Origin: Wuchereria bancrofti
Lineage: Eukaryota > Nematoda > Chromadorea > Rhabditida > Onchocercidae
Direction: 5' to 3'
Length of the DNA: 64,000 bases
NCBI GenBank assembly: GCA_005281725.1
Contig: SSBO01000007.1
Location: 1,680,402 to 1,744,401, forward strand
Part shown: piece by piece, positions 26,519 through 39,400 of the stretch
Layout: each line of letters opens with the position of its first letter
Position numbering within the stretch: position 1 is the stretch's first letter
Notes under the pieces: model-generated
The model's input: the letters and a program-made list of their open reading frames with translations, nothing else
Databases searched by the model: none
Told to the model about the DNA's origin: nothing
Translations under genes and position numbers: made by a program

Positions 26519-28394
26519 TTATGTACATATAAGCGACACTGCACGACAATGTCTGCAAACTGGTATACAACAAATGGTACTTGACAAAACGTCGTAAGTG
26601 TATAGCGTTCCTACAATTAACGCCGAACCAAGAAACCATCCACTATTACCACAACCGGGACATTTCCACTCGGTATGCATGCATGTGATGCAAATTGCAT
26701 GCAAATAACCAGTCCTGAAATGAAAATTCCTTTTTTGGCCTACATCGAAAGTCAGAGAATAAATATATTTGATTCAGCAAGAAGTCTAATGAGTATCACA
26801 TAAACAGCCAGTGCTCAATTGTTCATCTCCAAAATTAGTACAGTTCAAAGTTTTAGAAGAAAATACAATCATAAGAAAGTATTTGATCATTGAAGAATGA
26901 CGATGAATTAGATTACTCACGAAGTACATAATGGAATGGTTACGAAGTATATAACAGACAACGACACGAAGATTATAATAGAGTGGAGAAGATCTAAGAT
27001 GAAGAAATGCAAACTTGCTTGGACTCAAATTTCATGTTAACTGCAGCTTTGGAGTGTTGTACTGGCGAAAGGAAGAAGGTACCATCGATGAGCGGATATC
27101 TGTCGTAAACAACTAAATTTCGCTCACACAGAACACACGGTACTGTTCGACAGTTGTGCGTTCCGAGAGCACGAAGTACGGATAACCTTGTATCATCGCC
27201 ACCTTGCGGGCAGTCATCTTCCATCTAAAATTTAATTTGTTAGGGCTATTCTAAATTCTTCTACCCATTTATTTTTTGTATTTATCTTTATCAAAATAAA
27301 TCTAGCAATTTTACTTATGTAAAATAACCAAACCATCTTGAAACACTTTATTAAACGATATAAAATTAACTTAAACCTCATTCATTTATCAGCAAATCAA
27401 AGTTTATCATAATTGTACAAAAATAAATATCTTCCTAAAATACCAATATAAAGAGAGAAAACGAATCAAAATCGAAAAATAAATTTAAACCTTTATATGA
27501 AAACCATTTAAACGTGCACGTGGTAATGCCTCTTTGACATATTGCATATCCTTCCGCCTTTCAAAAATTGAACCCGTTTTTCGCACCTGCAATGAAATAG
27601 CTGGCGTCTTGAAAAATTGTACCAGCAAGCTGTCATAAAACATCGCTGTGGATACCACATATATATTAAGCATGTTAATCGAAACTTCACCTGGTCACTG
27701 TGTTAACTGTGACACTATATGGTCAGTTGGTGAGACTATGGAGTGAGTACATATTACCACGAAGCTACAAAACAGGGTAAGTTCAATTCTTGCAGAAAAA
27801 TGATGCACCTATATTCACATTTTATGTAAGTTTTGCAACATGTATCTTCTGTTCAACAATTTTCCCCCACTTATTTATATAGGCTTTTTTCCTGTTATCT
27901 TCATTACTAAATAAGCAAGCAAATCCTTTAAAAAGCGCAAACCCTCCTTGCTAGCGATTATTAATCAAGGCAGAAAAGCAATATGAGCAGTTAGCATTTC
28001 ACTAGATAAATCTGTTTCAGCAGAAAACGCTATACTGATGAAATCGTTCTAATTTTAGATAATTGCTAAAATTTACACAGATAAACCTATTATGATTAAT
28101 TTTTGAAAGCAATCAACAAAAGATCATCCCTGAGCATCATTTTCAATTGCTCGAATCTAATATTATAATCTTTATTCCATATAGCGTGCTGCTGACTGCT
28201 TTTTGAGTGAACATATGGATTCTCACTTGTTCATCTTCAAAAAAGTTATATTTTTCGCCATTTTTTTTAGCCAAAGCGCTCGTCAAGGCGGAGCGTATTT
28301 TCGAATCGTTACCAATGGAGCCTTCCCGTACGATCGCTTTCTCCTCACGTGAGCCAATTCGATTTCGAAATTCCGTTTCTGGCGTTTCGAAAAC
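26519..28394 (-). CDS. HECA: Headcase (HECA) family protein, C-terminal exons; 5' end not found
   Basis: Four exons join in phase: 28227-28394, 27491-27586, 27019-27224 and 26519-26714 (TAA at 26519-26521). The conserved headcase core is clear: NGFHIKMEDDCPQGGDD, CVLCERNLVVYDRYPLIDGT followed by FFLSP, then YLHAICITC and LGTLYTYDVLSS. The core is Cys-rich (CVLC, CITC, CPGC, CRHC), as in the insect and vertebrate family, where headcase acts in differentiation and growth control; that role is family knowledge. The third intron uses a GC donor (27017-27018, GCAAGT), the only choice that keeps the frame into YLHA. About 222 residues are visible. The N-terminal headcase domain was not located upstream, and the protein stops soon after CRHC, where insect and vertebrate proteins run on, so either the nematode version is short or a 3' exon was missed. 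Confidence 0.75.
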
Positions 28395-31300
28395 CTACAA
28401 ATAGATTACTTTCAAGTATCAGAAAAAAAGAAGAAAAGAAAGCTGGATGCAAATATAGGTTTTTGTAGTGATTTTTACTGTTAGCATTTGATAAACATGT
28501 ATGTACAACGGGCACAGCAGAAAGTTTCAGTTTCATTCAAACTAACCTTTTGTCAATAAGGTAATCGAAGCTTCTTTATATATTTCCGCATGACATAAGG
28601 TGGGTTCAGTTGCACTTCAACAAATAATATCCTAATTTTCATTTAGAAATTTAGCTAAAGGAAGTAGACAAAATGCGCTGAATCTTTCGCCACCTGTTTG
28701 GTGTATTGAATATGGGTGATGAGGTACAAACAGACAGATTAACAGGCATGGTAGAAAGGACTGCTGCGGCCTAACCACTTCCTTCCTTCATTTTTCCCGG
28801 ACGATGACATTCATCCGTTAGCTGCTCTTATAGTTGTTTCTTCATTTCTTAACGGCCCATTTTCTTACCAACCAACTTTCGTTTACTTTTATTTTGCAAT
28901 ATAAGACCAGAGATGAAAATATGCGATCCTTAAACTATCAACAACTAACCCAACAAACGATTAAAATCATGTTATTGAATATGGGTGACGTTGGTTTCTT
29001 TAACAAAATTTATTCCAATTCAAACTGAACAAAATCAGAGAGCTTTCCCTCCCTCTCTCTCTCTCATAATATCTCTGCATTATTTATATGGTTGTAGGCT
29101 TCCTTGTTTTCCTTATGCATCATGTGAATATGTTTACATCATCCGAACTGCAACTGCCAATCCTAAATTCTTAATGAATTCAAAAATACTCTTAATACTC
29201 TTAAAAAATATATAAATATTCAAAACAATTATGAAATCTTTATATAAACGAATAGCAGACATATCCATAGACTGACAGTAACAAAATATTAGTGTGTTTA
29301 TGCATGATATCGTAAAGCATGAACTTTTGTTTATCAAAAGAAACATATATGTGATTTGGAGAAGAGTAGGATTGAAGAATTATTTTATAAATGAGACATT
29401 CTCACATCCTTAACAATACTAATATTAATAGACTCAGTTCAGATGAAAATATAAAACTTAGCAGCATATGGCATATCAATGAGATATGGTATCGGTCAAC
29501 AGAGGCAGAATTAAACTATCTTTATTCCATTATTATAGAATACTGTTCATAAAAAATTTTTACTCGAATTTTAACTCGCCAAAAGAAAAAAAAAACAATT
29601 GTAACGATTGCTGAATGATTAATAAGAGGTTATGAGAAGAGATTCTGTATGAGATGGTTATTTGCCGATATGTTTATAGATGGTTATGAAGCAACTTCAG
29701 TGGAAAAGGCGACAATGTCATCGATTATGCGATGAACTTTCAGTCCACATCATATTTTGTAATATCAATGAATTAAAGATCTTACATTTTTTTTTTTGAA
29801 TTCGTTTGATAGGATAAGTGACTCGACAGTTTAAAGGAAAATTGATAAATGTCATTCATTTATGATAACAAACTCGCTATTCAATTGTTAAAAGAAAGAA
29901 ATCCCCTTCCTTATACATTCCGAAAAATGCCAATTCATTTGAGCGAAAACATTCCACTCGTAAAATTTCTTTTCCTTTTTTGTTGTTAAATAAACAGCTA
30001 GCTAATAATTCTGGTTGTTGTTCCCTTTTTCAAAAATACAGTTTCTCACAAGCCAAGAATGTCAATTACAGAAAGCAATTAATAACAAAAATTTAATTGC
30101 CTATTATCAAAACAATTTAACTGTACAAACGCAAAGGGAAAAACCTCTCAAAATTATTGTCATCATGGAAGAGACACAAATAGCAAAATAAAAATATTTG
30201 TACTTCGCCATTTTTAATGTTGTAAGGCGAAGTATAGAAAAAAAACATCAATGTGATGTCTATTTAATAGGCTAACGAAATAAAATACTGACAAAAATGT
30301 AGAAAAATTTCTACAATTCAAACTGTAGAATTTCAATTTCTCATCGTGAAGGGAGCAACCAATAATGGATAGTAAATGAGAAGTAGCGCTGAGCGGAACA
30401 TAAAAGTATTAAGTGTTATTTAAAGACTGTCACAATTCTGAAGAGGAAAAGACAGCATTTGGTTCAGGTAAAATCGTAGATAGATTAAACATGGTAATAG
30501 GATTCTAATTATTCGTCTTCTAACAGATTATCTAACAAAAGCAAAATAGAGAAGCTACTGGGGAACAAAACTGACAAGCATCCACTAAAAATCGAAATGC
30601 CCTTTGCTGCTTGCAAAGGAATTCACCAGTAAAAATTAAGCTATTGGGAATAATAATAATGTTGCTGTTAAAGAGAAAAAAAAAAACTTGATCAAATCAA
30701 AAACTAACCATAACCTTTCTTGACCACAAGAGTAGTAGAACTGATCTTGGCTTTTTAAAAATCCCGTAAAACGGGAGCAAATATTAGATCGATGTGCCAC
30801 TGATGAACAATGCCGCTTTCCGAATTCCTTTTTTGAAATTCTGAAAAGGAAAGAAATAAACTCTCAAAATTTAATGCAATAATATTTAGCAAACAAAAAA
30901 CGACGTGTTTTCCACATGTCCATAGCAGGAACGGAAGATTGAAGTAATGAACTACTCATCATATTCTACTCAGTACAGATCACTATGACAGCAAGTCAAT
31001 TAATAATTAACGGAAACTGTCTTACCAACATTTCAAATGTACAAGAAGAAAAATTTGAATTATCGTCAATGATTTATTCCATGATCAAGATATATTCCAT
31101 CCCAGAAATACCATGGGACTAGCCTGATTGGTTAAAAGAGCGATATGTGCAATATCAAATAGATATCATTTCCATTTCTAGGCAACATAAAAGTTGAGGA
31201 CACACCCACACAGGTGCATCGTTTAGTAATCAAAACAAACCAGAGAAAAGCAAACTTTTTTATTCAAAAAATAATTCGAAGCAGGTAGGTAGTATGGTGA

Positions 31301-32812
31301 AGCTGTCTGCCTTCCAAGTTGTAAATAAAAACAAGCAGTGCGGGAGGACTGAGAAGGAGGACCGATACGTCCCTAACCACCCGACGCACCCTCACATGAA
31401 TTTTACTATCATTTTCTCTGGGTAAGTAGATGGATGAGTAGGTGGGTAGTTGGGTGGGTAGATGACAAGAGAGTGAGCAAAGAAATATCAAAACACGGCT
31501 TCAGCTTGCATCACAATTTCGCTGAAAAAATACGCATACGTATACACACACATACATACATATGTATATATATGCACACATACATACATACATGTATAAT
31601 ACATACATGCACACACACACACATACAGACAAACACAGACACAGACATACACATGCATACATGTGATTACGTTAGGGTGGCAGGAGGGAAATAGTAAACA
31701 TGATTGGTTAGAGGAGGATCGAGGATCAATAACAATGGGCCGTTGCAGGTGTTACTGTTAGCTTGTCGTCCGTGACGAAAGATATGATTAGTTGACTTGG
31801 AAAAGGCAGATCCATCACTAGTGATTTTATCTACTAATCATTGGCTACTGATCATTTTATCTACTAATAAAAATAGATATCTTTTATCTACTAATCCGTT
31901 GTGCTGCGAATTGGTACAGCTGAACGAATCACTGTGATCCAAGATAAAATGTTGTTAAACAGTATGATTGACACGTCATGAGAACTAAGTGAAAACTTGT
32001 GTTAGAATTTTGATAAGTTGACGTCGGAATATATTCTCCCAGCACTGTAGTTAACCCGGTGCTCTCCAACTCTTGATTTAAATAAATGCTGATGGAAATG
32101 TCGACATTCAGACGTTCCAAACAACATCATTCATCGCCTATCTCAACTCAAGATCTTCAGTAATCCTTTTCAAATAGCAGGTTTATCCAATAAAAAAAAA
32201 TTTATGTTGGGCAAAGAAGAGAGATTATGTACAAAGCATAACTTATGCAGTTAAATACTAACTGGATTAGGATATATAAGAGAACAAATAATGTTGTTAC
32301 AAATTTGTAGTAATGGAAGCTTAGAGAGACCGGCTCATGCAACTGTCGCTCAAAAATTTGTTTGCTCTACTTAACTTTTTTACTTCTCGCATTTATTGGT
32401 TCTTAGAAAAAAAGAGTGGAAATAACCTGTTGGGAAAAAACGACTGTTCTCTTTCAAATGAAGTGACAGAGCCTTGGGGAAATATGAACATGAAACATCG
32501 AAAGCATATTTCGGATTTAAATAATAATTGCTCGTATAAAAAATAATTTTAGACTTCAACTATGAAGCTTTTACACAGAAATATAGACTTATTTGGGGAA
32601 AAGTGAACAGATGATGAATACAATTCAAAACCTCCTTTTCACTTGCACAAGTCATTGGTGTTTTCGAAACACGCATGAGAAAAAAAAAACGAGAAATTTA
32701 AAATGAAGTTGACGAACAGTATACGTTTATAAAATACTGCATGAAGATGTTTTAAATAAACCATCACCGAATAGCATTAGCTCAAAGAAATTAAAGAATG
32801 CAAACATTTTTT
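28395..32812. other. Intergenic/upstream region of headcase
   Basis: A 4.4-kb stretch between the visible 5' exon of headcase and the SYAP1-like stop codon. The acceptor at 28395-28396 shows that at least one more headcase exon lies upstream, but none was recognised. GC-richer patches occur at 28680-28830 and 31270-31480, and a CA/TACA repeat tract at 31540-31665. Three copies of TTTTATCTACTAAT lie at about 31824-31895. Confidence 0.55.
31540..31665. repeat. Compound CA / TACA microsatellite
   Basis: About 125 bp made of TATACACACA, (CATA)n, (TA)n, (CA)n and CAGACA units, adjacent to a GGGTAG-rich patch at 31438-31462. Confidence 0.9.
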
Positions 32813-35434
32813 TCACGCTGAATTAAGTAATTCAGTTATTTCCTCTTCCCACTGTTCATCTGTTTTATCCATTTGACCGCTTACAAGTTCATAATCATTC
32901 AGAGAATTTATCAAATCTCGCTCCAAGACTTCTCCAATCTCTGAAAAAAAAAATTTAAACACAACATGAAAAGAAGACATATTTTACATGTCAGATATTT
33001 TTCTTTAAGAGCGAACATAACGTTGATTGGAGTGACTGAAAGAACATGATTTAAATAAGCTAAAAACATGTGGTCGCGTATTGGAAGGATAGCATAAGTC
33101 GTAAAGAGTAATGTGTAGATTAAATGGAAATGTGACGATTAAATCTCTTTTCGAGGTTAGTTTTTACTAGAAGCTAACAAAAAAAAAAAAAAAAAATAGA
33201 ACCAAAAATCGATGGAAACAAACTTTCTTGTGTAGCGTTAGCAATATTTTCACGAATTTCATTCAGCTTTTTATTTTTCGTCTCACTGTCTTCATTTTCA
33301 GTTTCGTTTTGCTCTTTCGTGCTAGTTTTTGAAAGTTCATTTCCTTTGTTTATTTGTAATTTTTTTTCTTCGGCTTTTTTGTCTTCGAAGTTGGACGATT
33401 TTACATTTTCATCTTGTTCGACAGATTTTGAAGAAACGGAAGCTTCTGGAACAGGTGAACAATTCTCTCCCAGAGCTGCTTGTCGCACTAGTGAAACACG
33501 ATAAAAGTAATTTCTCCAAAAACGTTTTTCATTTAGCCTGCAAAAAACTTGAAAGTACATAGATTTATATTTTTAGTAATGACTCCTTCCATAAATGCTT
33601 TATATCAGAGCTGCGTCGATGTGACTAAGACAGACAAAAATTTCACGCCATTTCAAACGTGTACCATAATATCTTAAAATCTGAAAAAGGTTTAGCAAAT
33701 TACATCAAACAGTAGTCAAATGAAATTTGATCTCATGAAGTTTGATCATTGACTTTCAATGACTGAAAACAAGTTGGATCTCATACGAAGAAATGAATGC
33801 AAAGAATACTTTTTTGGAACAAGCTGGAATCTAATTTTTCTCAAATTTGGATCATCTTCTAGTAAAGCAGCTGCCACCGATTGCATCTGTGTGAAATCAA
33901 AATTCGTCTCTGATGGAGGATCACGAGTAAAATTCCGAGCATCCTACAAGTAACACAAATGATATCAAAAAATTACCTGCATAATTCTCATATGTTAAAA
34001 AGATGAGGGGAAAATGTTAATAAAATCTTAGATATGGGAAGAATGGTAGCATCTGCCAAAAAGAGAAGGAATCTGAGATATTGGAGTTTGAATTCAATAA
34101 AAAGTACGAGAAATTTTTGGCACTATAACAACAGTAGAGAAAAAAACATATATATGCTCTTCAAATTTAAAACTACAACTCATAACGAAACATGCAAATT
34201 AGAATTAGCGAACCAAATTTCAGTAACACAGAATCGATCTTTCGAAAAATATCAAACTGATTTTAGCTTCATTTAAAGCACAAAATAGAGTTATAGCAAA
34301 AGACAAAGTCGTTCAAAAGTAAATGTTAATATAAAAAAATACCAATGAAAGTGATAAAATGTGTTTTTTAGCAACCCACTGGTCTGGCAGGTCAGACCAC
34401 GGCAATATACATGCTGCTAATTTGTTTGCATTTACTTCATCTTTGAATTTAGCTTGCTCTTTATCCAAATTGCCAATTATTGTCTGCAAAATAATGTCAT
34501 AACTGGTCATTAGTAATTATGAAGGAAAAGAAGTTCGCTGAATTTTCATAAAGTATCCAATATTATTTAATCAAACAATAACAAAAAAAAGGTTGAAAGA
34601 TTATTTTTACATTTCTGTTTGCATTCAGTAAATGGGAGCCTATTGGCACTGCAGTAACAAGCAGAAGAAAATGTATATGTCTTTCAAATTTAAAACCACC
34701 GCAGCATATGTTGAATAAGATGCTTTAAGCCCATACCTTTTCAGCAACAACATTCTGCAGCTTTTTCGCGGTTGCTTCAGCAGTAATTGCAGCTTTTGTT
34801 GTTGCCTCTTTTGCCATAGAAAAGAAGGAGTCTAAAAATGGTACAATAGGATGTAGCGAATCAAATATTAATATTTAATTCTTTCATTTCCTTTCTTTCA
34901 TGTTTAAAACACTTCCACTTAACAGCGCCATTTCATAACGTATCTTCTGTGTTACAACCATCCAGCGTGACATGATTTTGACCAGTATCAAAAGCAATCC
35001 ATCAAGCAGTTAATAAAGTTTCAGATTCACAAAGGATTATTAACGAAGAAAACCTACAGCAATATAATTAACCACTAATCAGGAATCTAAGTTAGAGAAA
35101 AACCCTTACTTGCATATTTCTTTGCAGCTTTGACAGTGGCAGCAGCATTACTTTCAAGTTTGTTTCGATCTAATCCTCCAACATTCTGGTTGCTATTATT
35201 ACCACCCTCAATTTTCATTGTTAACCCATTGTTCGATGAGATATTTTCTTTGTTTTCTACTTCTTTTAAGCCAGTACTTCCTTCTTCAGTTTCCATTCCA
35301 ATACATACTTTCTCAAATACAGCATCAGCTGAGATCTCCGACTCAACATTATCCGCTGGTGGTATATACATCATATCAGAGATTTTTTTAGTGACTTCTT
35401 TTGCTTGCTGCATCCATGACGTAATGTTCATCAT
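32813..35434 (-). CDS. SYAP1-like BSD-domain protein (complete, 378 aa)
   Basis: Six exons (35110-35434, 34737-34831, 34343-34483, 33810-33943, 33224-33537, 32813-32940) sum to 1137 nt, open from ATG 35434 to TGA 32813. Order matches synapse-associated protein 1: an Ala/Lys-rich helical region (residues about 100-140), TIIGNLDKEQAKFKDE, ILPWSDLPDQW, then a BSD domain (about 165-246) with DARNFTRDPPSETNFDF and the signature RFWRNYFYRVSL at 237-248. A long Glu/Lys/Asn-rich tail follows, and a final exon ends in an acidic helix. SYAP1 proteins are linked to Akt/insulin signalling and secretory membranes in other animals (family knowledge). The acceptor TTTTAAAG two bases before the start codon suggests spliced-leader addition. 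It follows the OCRL gene by about 1 kb on the same strand. Confidence 0.88.
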
Positions 35435-35436
35435 TT

Positions 35437-35438
35437 CT
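35437..35438 (-). promoter_or_regulatory. Candidate trans-splice acceptor of the SYAP1-like mRNA
   Basis: TTTTAAAG ends two bases upstream of the ATG at 35434, the usual arrangement for nematode SL1 acceptance. An ordinary cis acceptor for a 5' UTR exon is the alternative. Confidence 0.45.
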
Positions 35439-36469
35439 TTAAAACAAACCACTACATACTTTAATTTACAAAATTGTTTGCAATCCCAAAATACAAAGTA
35501 CGTTATAGCTAGTTACAACTTTCTAGTTTGCACAGAACTCTTGGCTCAACACATCTGCTGATACCACGGTTAAATTAAATTCCAAAAGTCCAAACAAGCT
35601 ATTTAGTTCATACAGGCATGTGACAAAAGGTCTTCATATTAGTTCCATTTGATAGAAACTAGCTGAACCACGAGTACCTGCATGGATAGCAACCTATAGT
35701 ACAGAAACAATCATCTTTATTTTAGATTCGCTATTAGATTTTGATTAACGCATCTGCCAATTTTTCAGTGGTAAGATTGCTTTACCGGAAATAATAACTC
35801 ACTTCATGACCATATATACTATAGAATTAATCAAGGTACTGCAATCAAAACAACCCGTAACAGCAACTCGGATTCCAAATCTAATCTTACTCCATCAAAA
35901 TGACACATCATCACCTCCATGCAATGAAGCTTCTGAAACTATGTCCCGCTTTGCTCGTACATTATTTGTCATTGTCACCTTAAAATATATTTAGAAAATA
36001 ATGATTTACGCCTATTACGCATCTTCGTGAATACAACAGCTTGAAATAAAACTTTAATTCATTCTGATGTGCTAGAATAACAGCCAGAAAAAATATCCCA
36101 CACATATCCGAAATATCTAATAGGTGGAGAAGTCATTTAAAAGGACAAAACGAACAGATGCTAAGGGAATTATTTCCCCATAGTGACTATAAAGCAGAAA
36201 GCTCGTATAGTTAGTTATTCTATGATGCAGATGTATGATAAAAGAGAGATAACTAATCAATGAAAGAAAGAGTAGTAATTTCTAATTTTTAAGACCGAAC
36301 AAATTAAAGAAACTTCACAAAAAATGACTTGCAACACATTTATAAATTAGTGTATTTTAATAAAAGCTTGGAAGTAAGGAGGTAAATAGAAATCTAAATG
36401 AGTAATTTCACAAATATTATATTCATCAACCATAGCTAATAAAAATGATTAACAATAATTCGAAAGGGT
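35439..36469. other. Intergenic spacer between OCRL-like and SYAP1-like genes
   Basis: About 1 kb of AT-rich sequence holding the OCRL 3' UTR and the upstream region of the SYAP1-like gene. No ORF with homology was seen. Confidence 0.6.
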
Positions 36470-39400
36470 TCACAAAACAATGAGATCAGCATCGCGCTGG
36501 CAATGTATAGGGATTGATGGAGCATTCTTGCTAACTTCTCGATTTCCCGATACACATGTTTCTAAAAATTTCAAACGTTGTAAACAACCACCATCACCAG
36601 TCGGTCGTTTGAATATAATATCAGCTATTAACTGCATTTGACCTGAAACGAAATCTATCGTTGAATTTCTAAGTTGTTATGCAAAGATAGGTATGTAACG
36701 AAGTTAATATTGCAGACGCAAAGCAATAGTATCATACACGTTCAAAATATTTCGCTCCTACACAAAGTGTCAATTTCAGATTTTTCCAACAACAAAAAAC
36801 AACAAAATACTAAAAATCATAGAAAAATAAGAGAAATCGAGAAAATGTCACTAACTCCTCACAATAAAAATTTGGAATCTCAATCAAAAGTACAACTCGA
36901 AAAGATTCGAAAAACATGAAAGCAGTCGAAATGAGGGTGAGAAGCTTTTGATATATTGACAAGGTGGTACTGCAGTTCATTGAAAATTTGGCAAGGTTTG
37001 TTTGTGTTTAAAAAGATCAATATGTGGAAGAAATGGTACATCTATAAAATCTCCTAAGCATTTTTCTGAGTGAACCTTAACTTTAATTCATAAATGAAGC
37101 ATGTTTATTGTTAGTCACTAGAATACAATTTAGAGATAATAATTATATGTAAAAATAATTTATTCAGAAAATTCGAGCCTAAACCAGTGCAAACATAATG
37201 TTCAGAAAAATGGAAGTGGGAAGCTAAGAAAAAAAAGGTAACTAACTATTTGCAGTGCTATTCCGTCTTACCAACTCAGAAACAAAACCAATAAAATAAA
37301 TAAACATATTGCGATTCTCGACAGGGAATTTTTCGACACATGACCAACAACTATTAATATCACTGGCTGCCCGCAAACATTCCATTTGTAAAGCTGGAGG
37401 TATTATAGACTCTGAAAGTAAAATCTTTTAAGGATGAATGCTAAATTAAATACATGTAAATCATGAAAAAGAGACTTATGATAATAGAGAAGGACAAAAA
37501 CTTTTGATAAATATTACTTTTTTTCTAAATAGATGACCACAAGGTTTCTGCTCTCATTATGTCTATAAGATTTTTAGGAAGACATTATCATTGAGAATAT
37601 CATCTATTGTATTCTCAAAATAATTTCAATCTTCTAAAGTCAACAGTCATTCCCAGTGGAATAAACTTGCCCAGAGCTCTAGCAATTGCCGATATCTGTA
37701 AACTTGATTCTTGAAGGAAGACTAGAAACATAAGGAAAGTGAACTGAAGTCTGCACCAGAGAGAGCGAAGAGATAACTTACTACTTTATTACAAGGCATA
37801 AGGTCCAAAATATTTGAATACAAACATCAAATACCTTTAAAGGATGTGATAAGTGTTAAGAAAGTATCGTACATACTGAAAGCTGATTTGCATGCTTCAA
37901 CTGGAAAGTGAACAAAGTTTATCAACCAATCAAAAGTCTTGATCTTCCCGATAAATTCAAATTTAATTTTAAAAAATTCAGAAAAGGAAATTATCAACCA
38001 TAAAGTAAAAGAAAGACAAGAAAAATAATAAGGTTACACAAATTTGTTGGTTTTCCAGTATCTAATGCATTTCGTAATGCTATGAATTCGCTATGTGCAG
38101 AAGGATCTTCAAAACAAATCTTTTCTAAACCGTTTTGTTTTAATGCTTCACTGATACGAAAAACAGATTCCGGCACGCCAGCCACAACAGCGGATATAAG
38201 TGATGCAGGACTAAAGGTCTGGAAATAAACTGAAAAGAAATCCCAAATGAAAAGAGGAGAGAAAAATAATTTCTCCACATAAACTGTGACCAGAATTTAT
38301 ATGCCAAACTTATTCACCAGCTCCTTTTTTCAACTCTTTCATTAATCTAGCATCCAATATGACCAGCAGTCGACTATTAACTAATGAAAGTTACCATCGC
38401 AATTCTTTTAAACAATGTCAGGCCGAAGTAATTTTTTTAATTATTTCTAGATTATTATGGAAGTTTGTACTTCCCTTTAGTACAGCAATAATTTTGTCTT
38501 AGTAAAAACCAGATTTCATACCAAATTAAGTTCAGATACAGATGTTTTCTTTTTTTCCATATGAATTAGATTAACAAATGATGAACCAAAAGCGCTGTAT
38601 TGATAATGAGCCGAAACAGTAACAAAATAATGCCTTCCACGGTGCAATCGAAGTACCAGGATTTCCGATAGTTTCTCATCTCCACCCATTGTCCATGCTA
38701 CTGCTTTATCAATCAAAATCTGTAAAAAGACTAGAAAGTTATTTCCAATTTTAGAAGCACACTTAAAAGTTAAAGTTTATAAGCCACAGCAAGGAGGCTT
38801 GCTTCAACATTAAATCATCAGCTGGCATAATAAACCATTTTCAGAAGACTCAAACGCAGTTTTGCTCAGCGTGAGATGGCATTAGTACTGAAAAAGGAAT
38901 AACAACATTTGACGGGATAATTTTATTTGACAAATTAAAATTCCGCAAATGTTTGACAGAAACTGCATATGAAAAAACCTGCAAACTAATAGTACAGGAG
39001 GCACCCGGTTGAAGCCTTGAATTGGGCGGTGTAACAGACAGCCAAGGTTCACATGGTGCAACACGGTTTGGTCTAGCATCAAACGAAAATGAAATTTTCG
39101 TTTTACCCGTATTTCTAATTGTTATTATCCTGGATGCACTTTGAAAAAAATACACTTTACCGAAATCCACCTGAAAGTTTAAACTGACTGCAAACTGTAC
39201 AGAAAGTTTTAGAAAATGGTGTTTACCATTTAACATTTAAGGCAAATTAAAAAGCTGCTTAGAGAAGTAATGACTTTGATCACACACACTAAATCACTGT
39301 TAGTATTAAAGCTTATCAGTTACGAAATACTTTTACTTCGCTTTGCGATAATTCAATCTGCGGAAGTGCCTCATTTGCACGGCGATCTGCTTCCCGTATA

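Noticed and set aside
31264..31694. ORFs on both strands over the GGGTAG/CA-repeat patch
   Set aside because: They translate microsatellite DNA; no homology and no splice signals.
35130..35561. 143-codon plus-strand ORF
   Set aside because: Antisense shadow of the first SYAP1-like exon.
37620..37735. Candidate OCRL exon on the minus strand reading [14 protein letters not shown]
   Set aside because: It has an acceptor-like AAG and fits the phase on its left, but joining 37835 directly to 37411 gives a continuous RhoGAP-like sequence ([19 protein letters not shown]) that aligns with OCRL, leaving no room for it.
37900..37960. Upstream extension of the OCRL exon reading [11 protein letters not shown]
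   Set aside because: It looked RhoGAP-like, but no acceptor gives the right phase with the preceding donor; the TTTCCAG at 37901 does.
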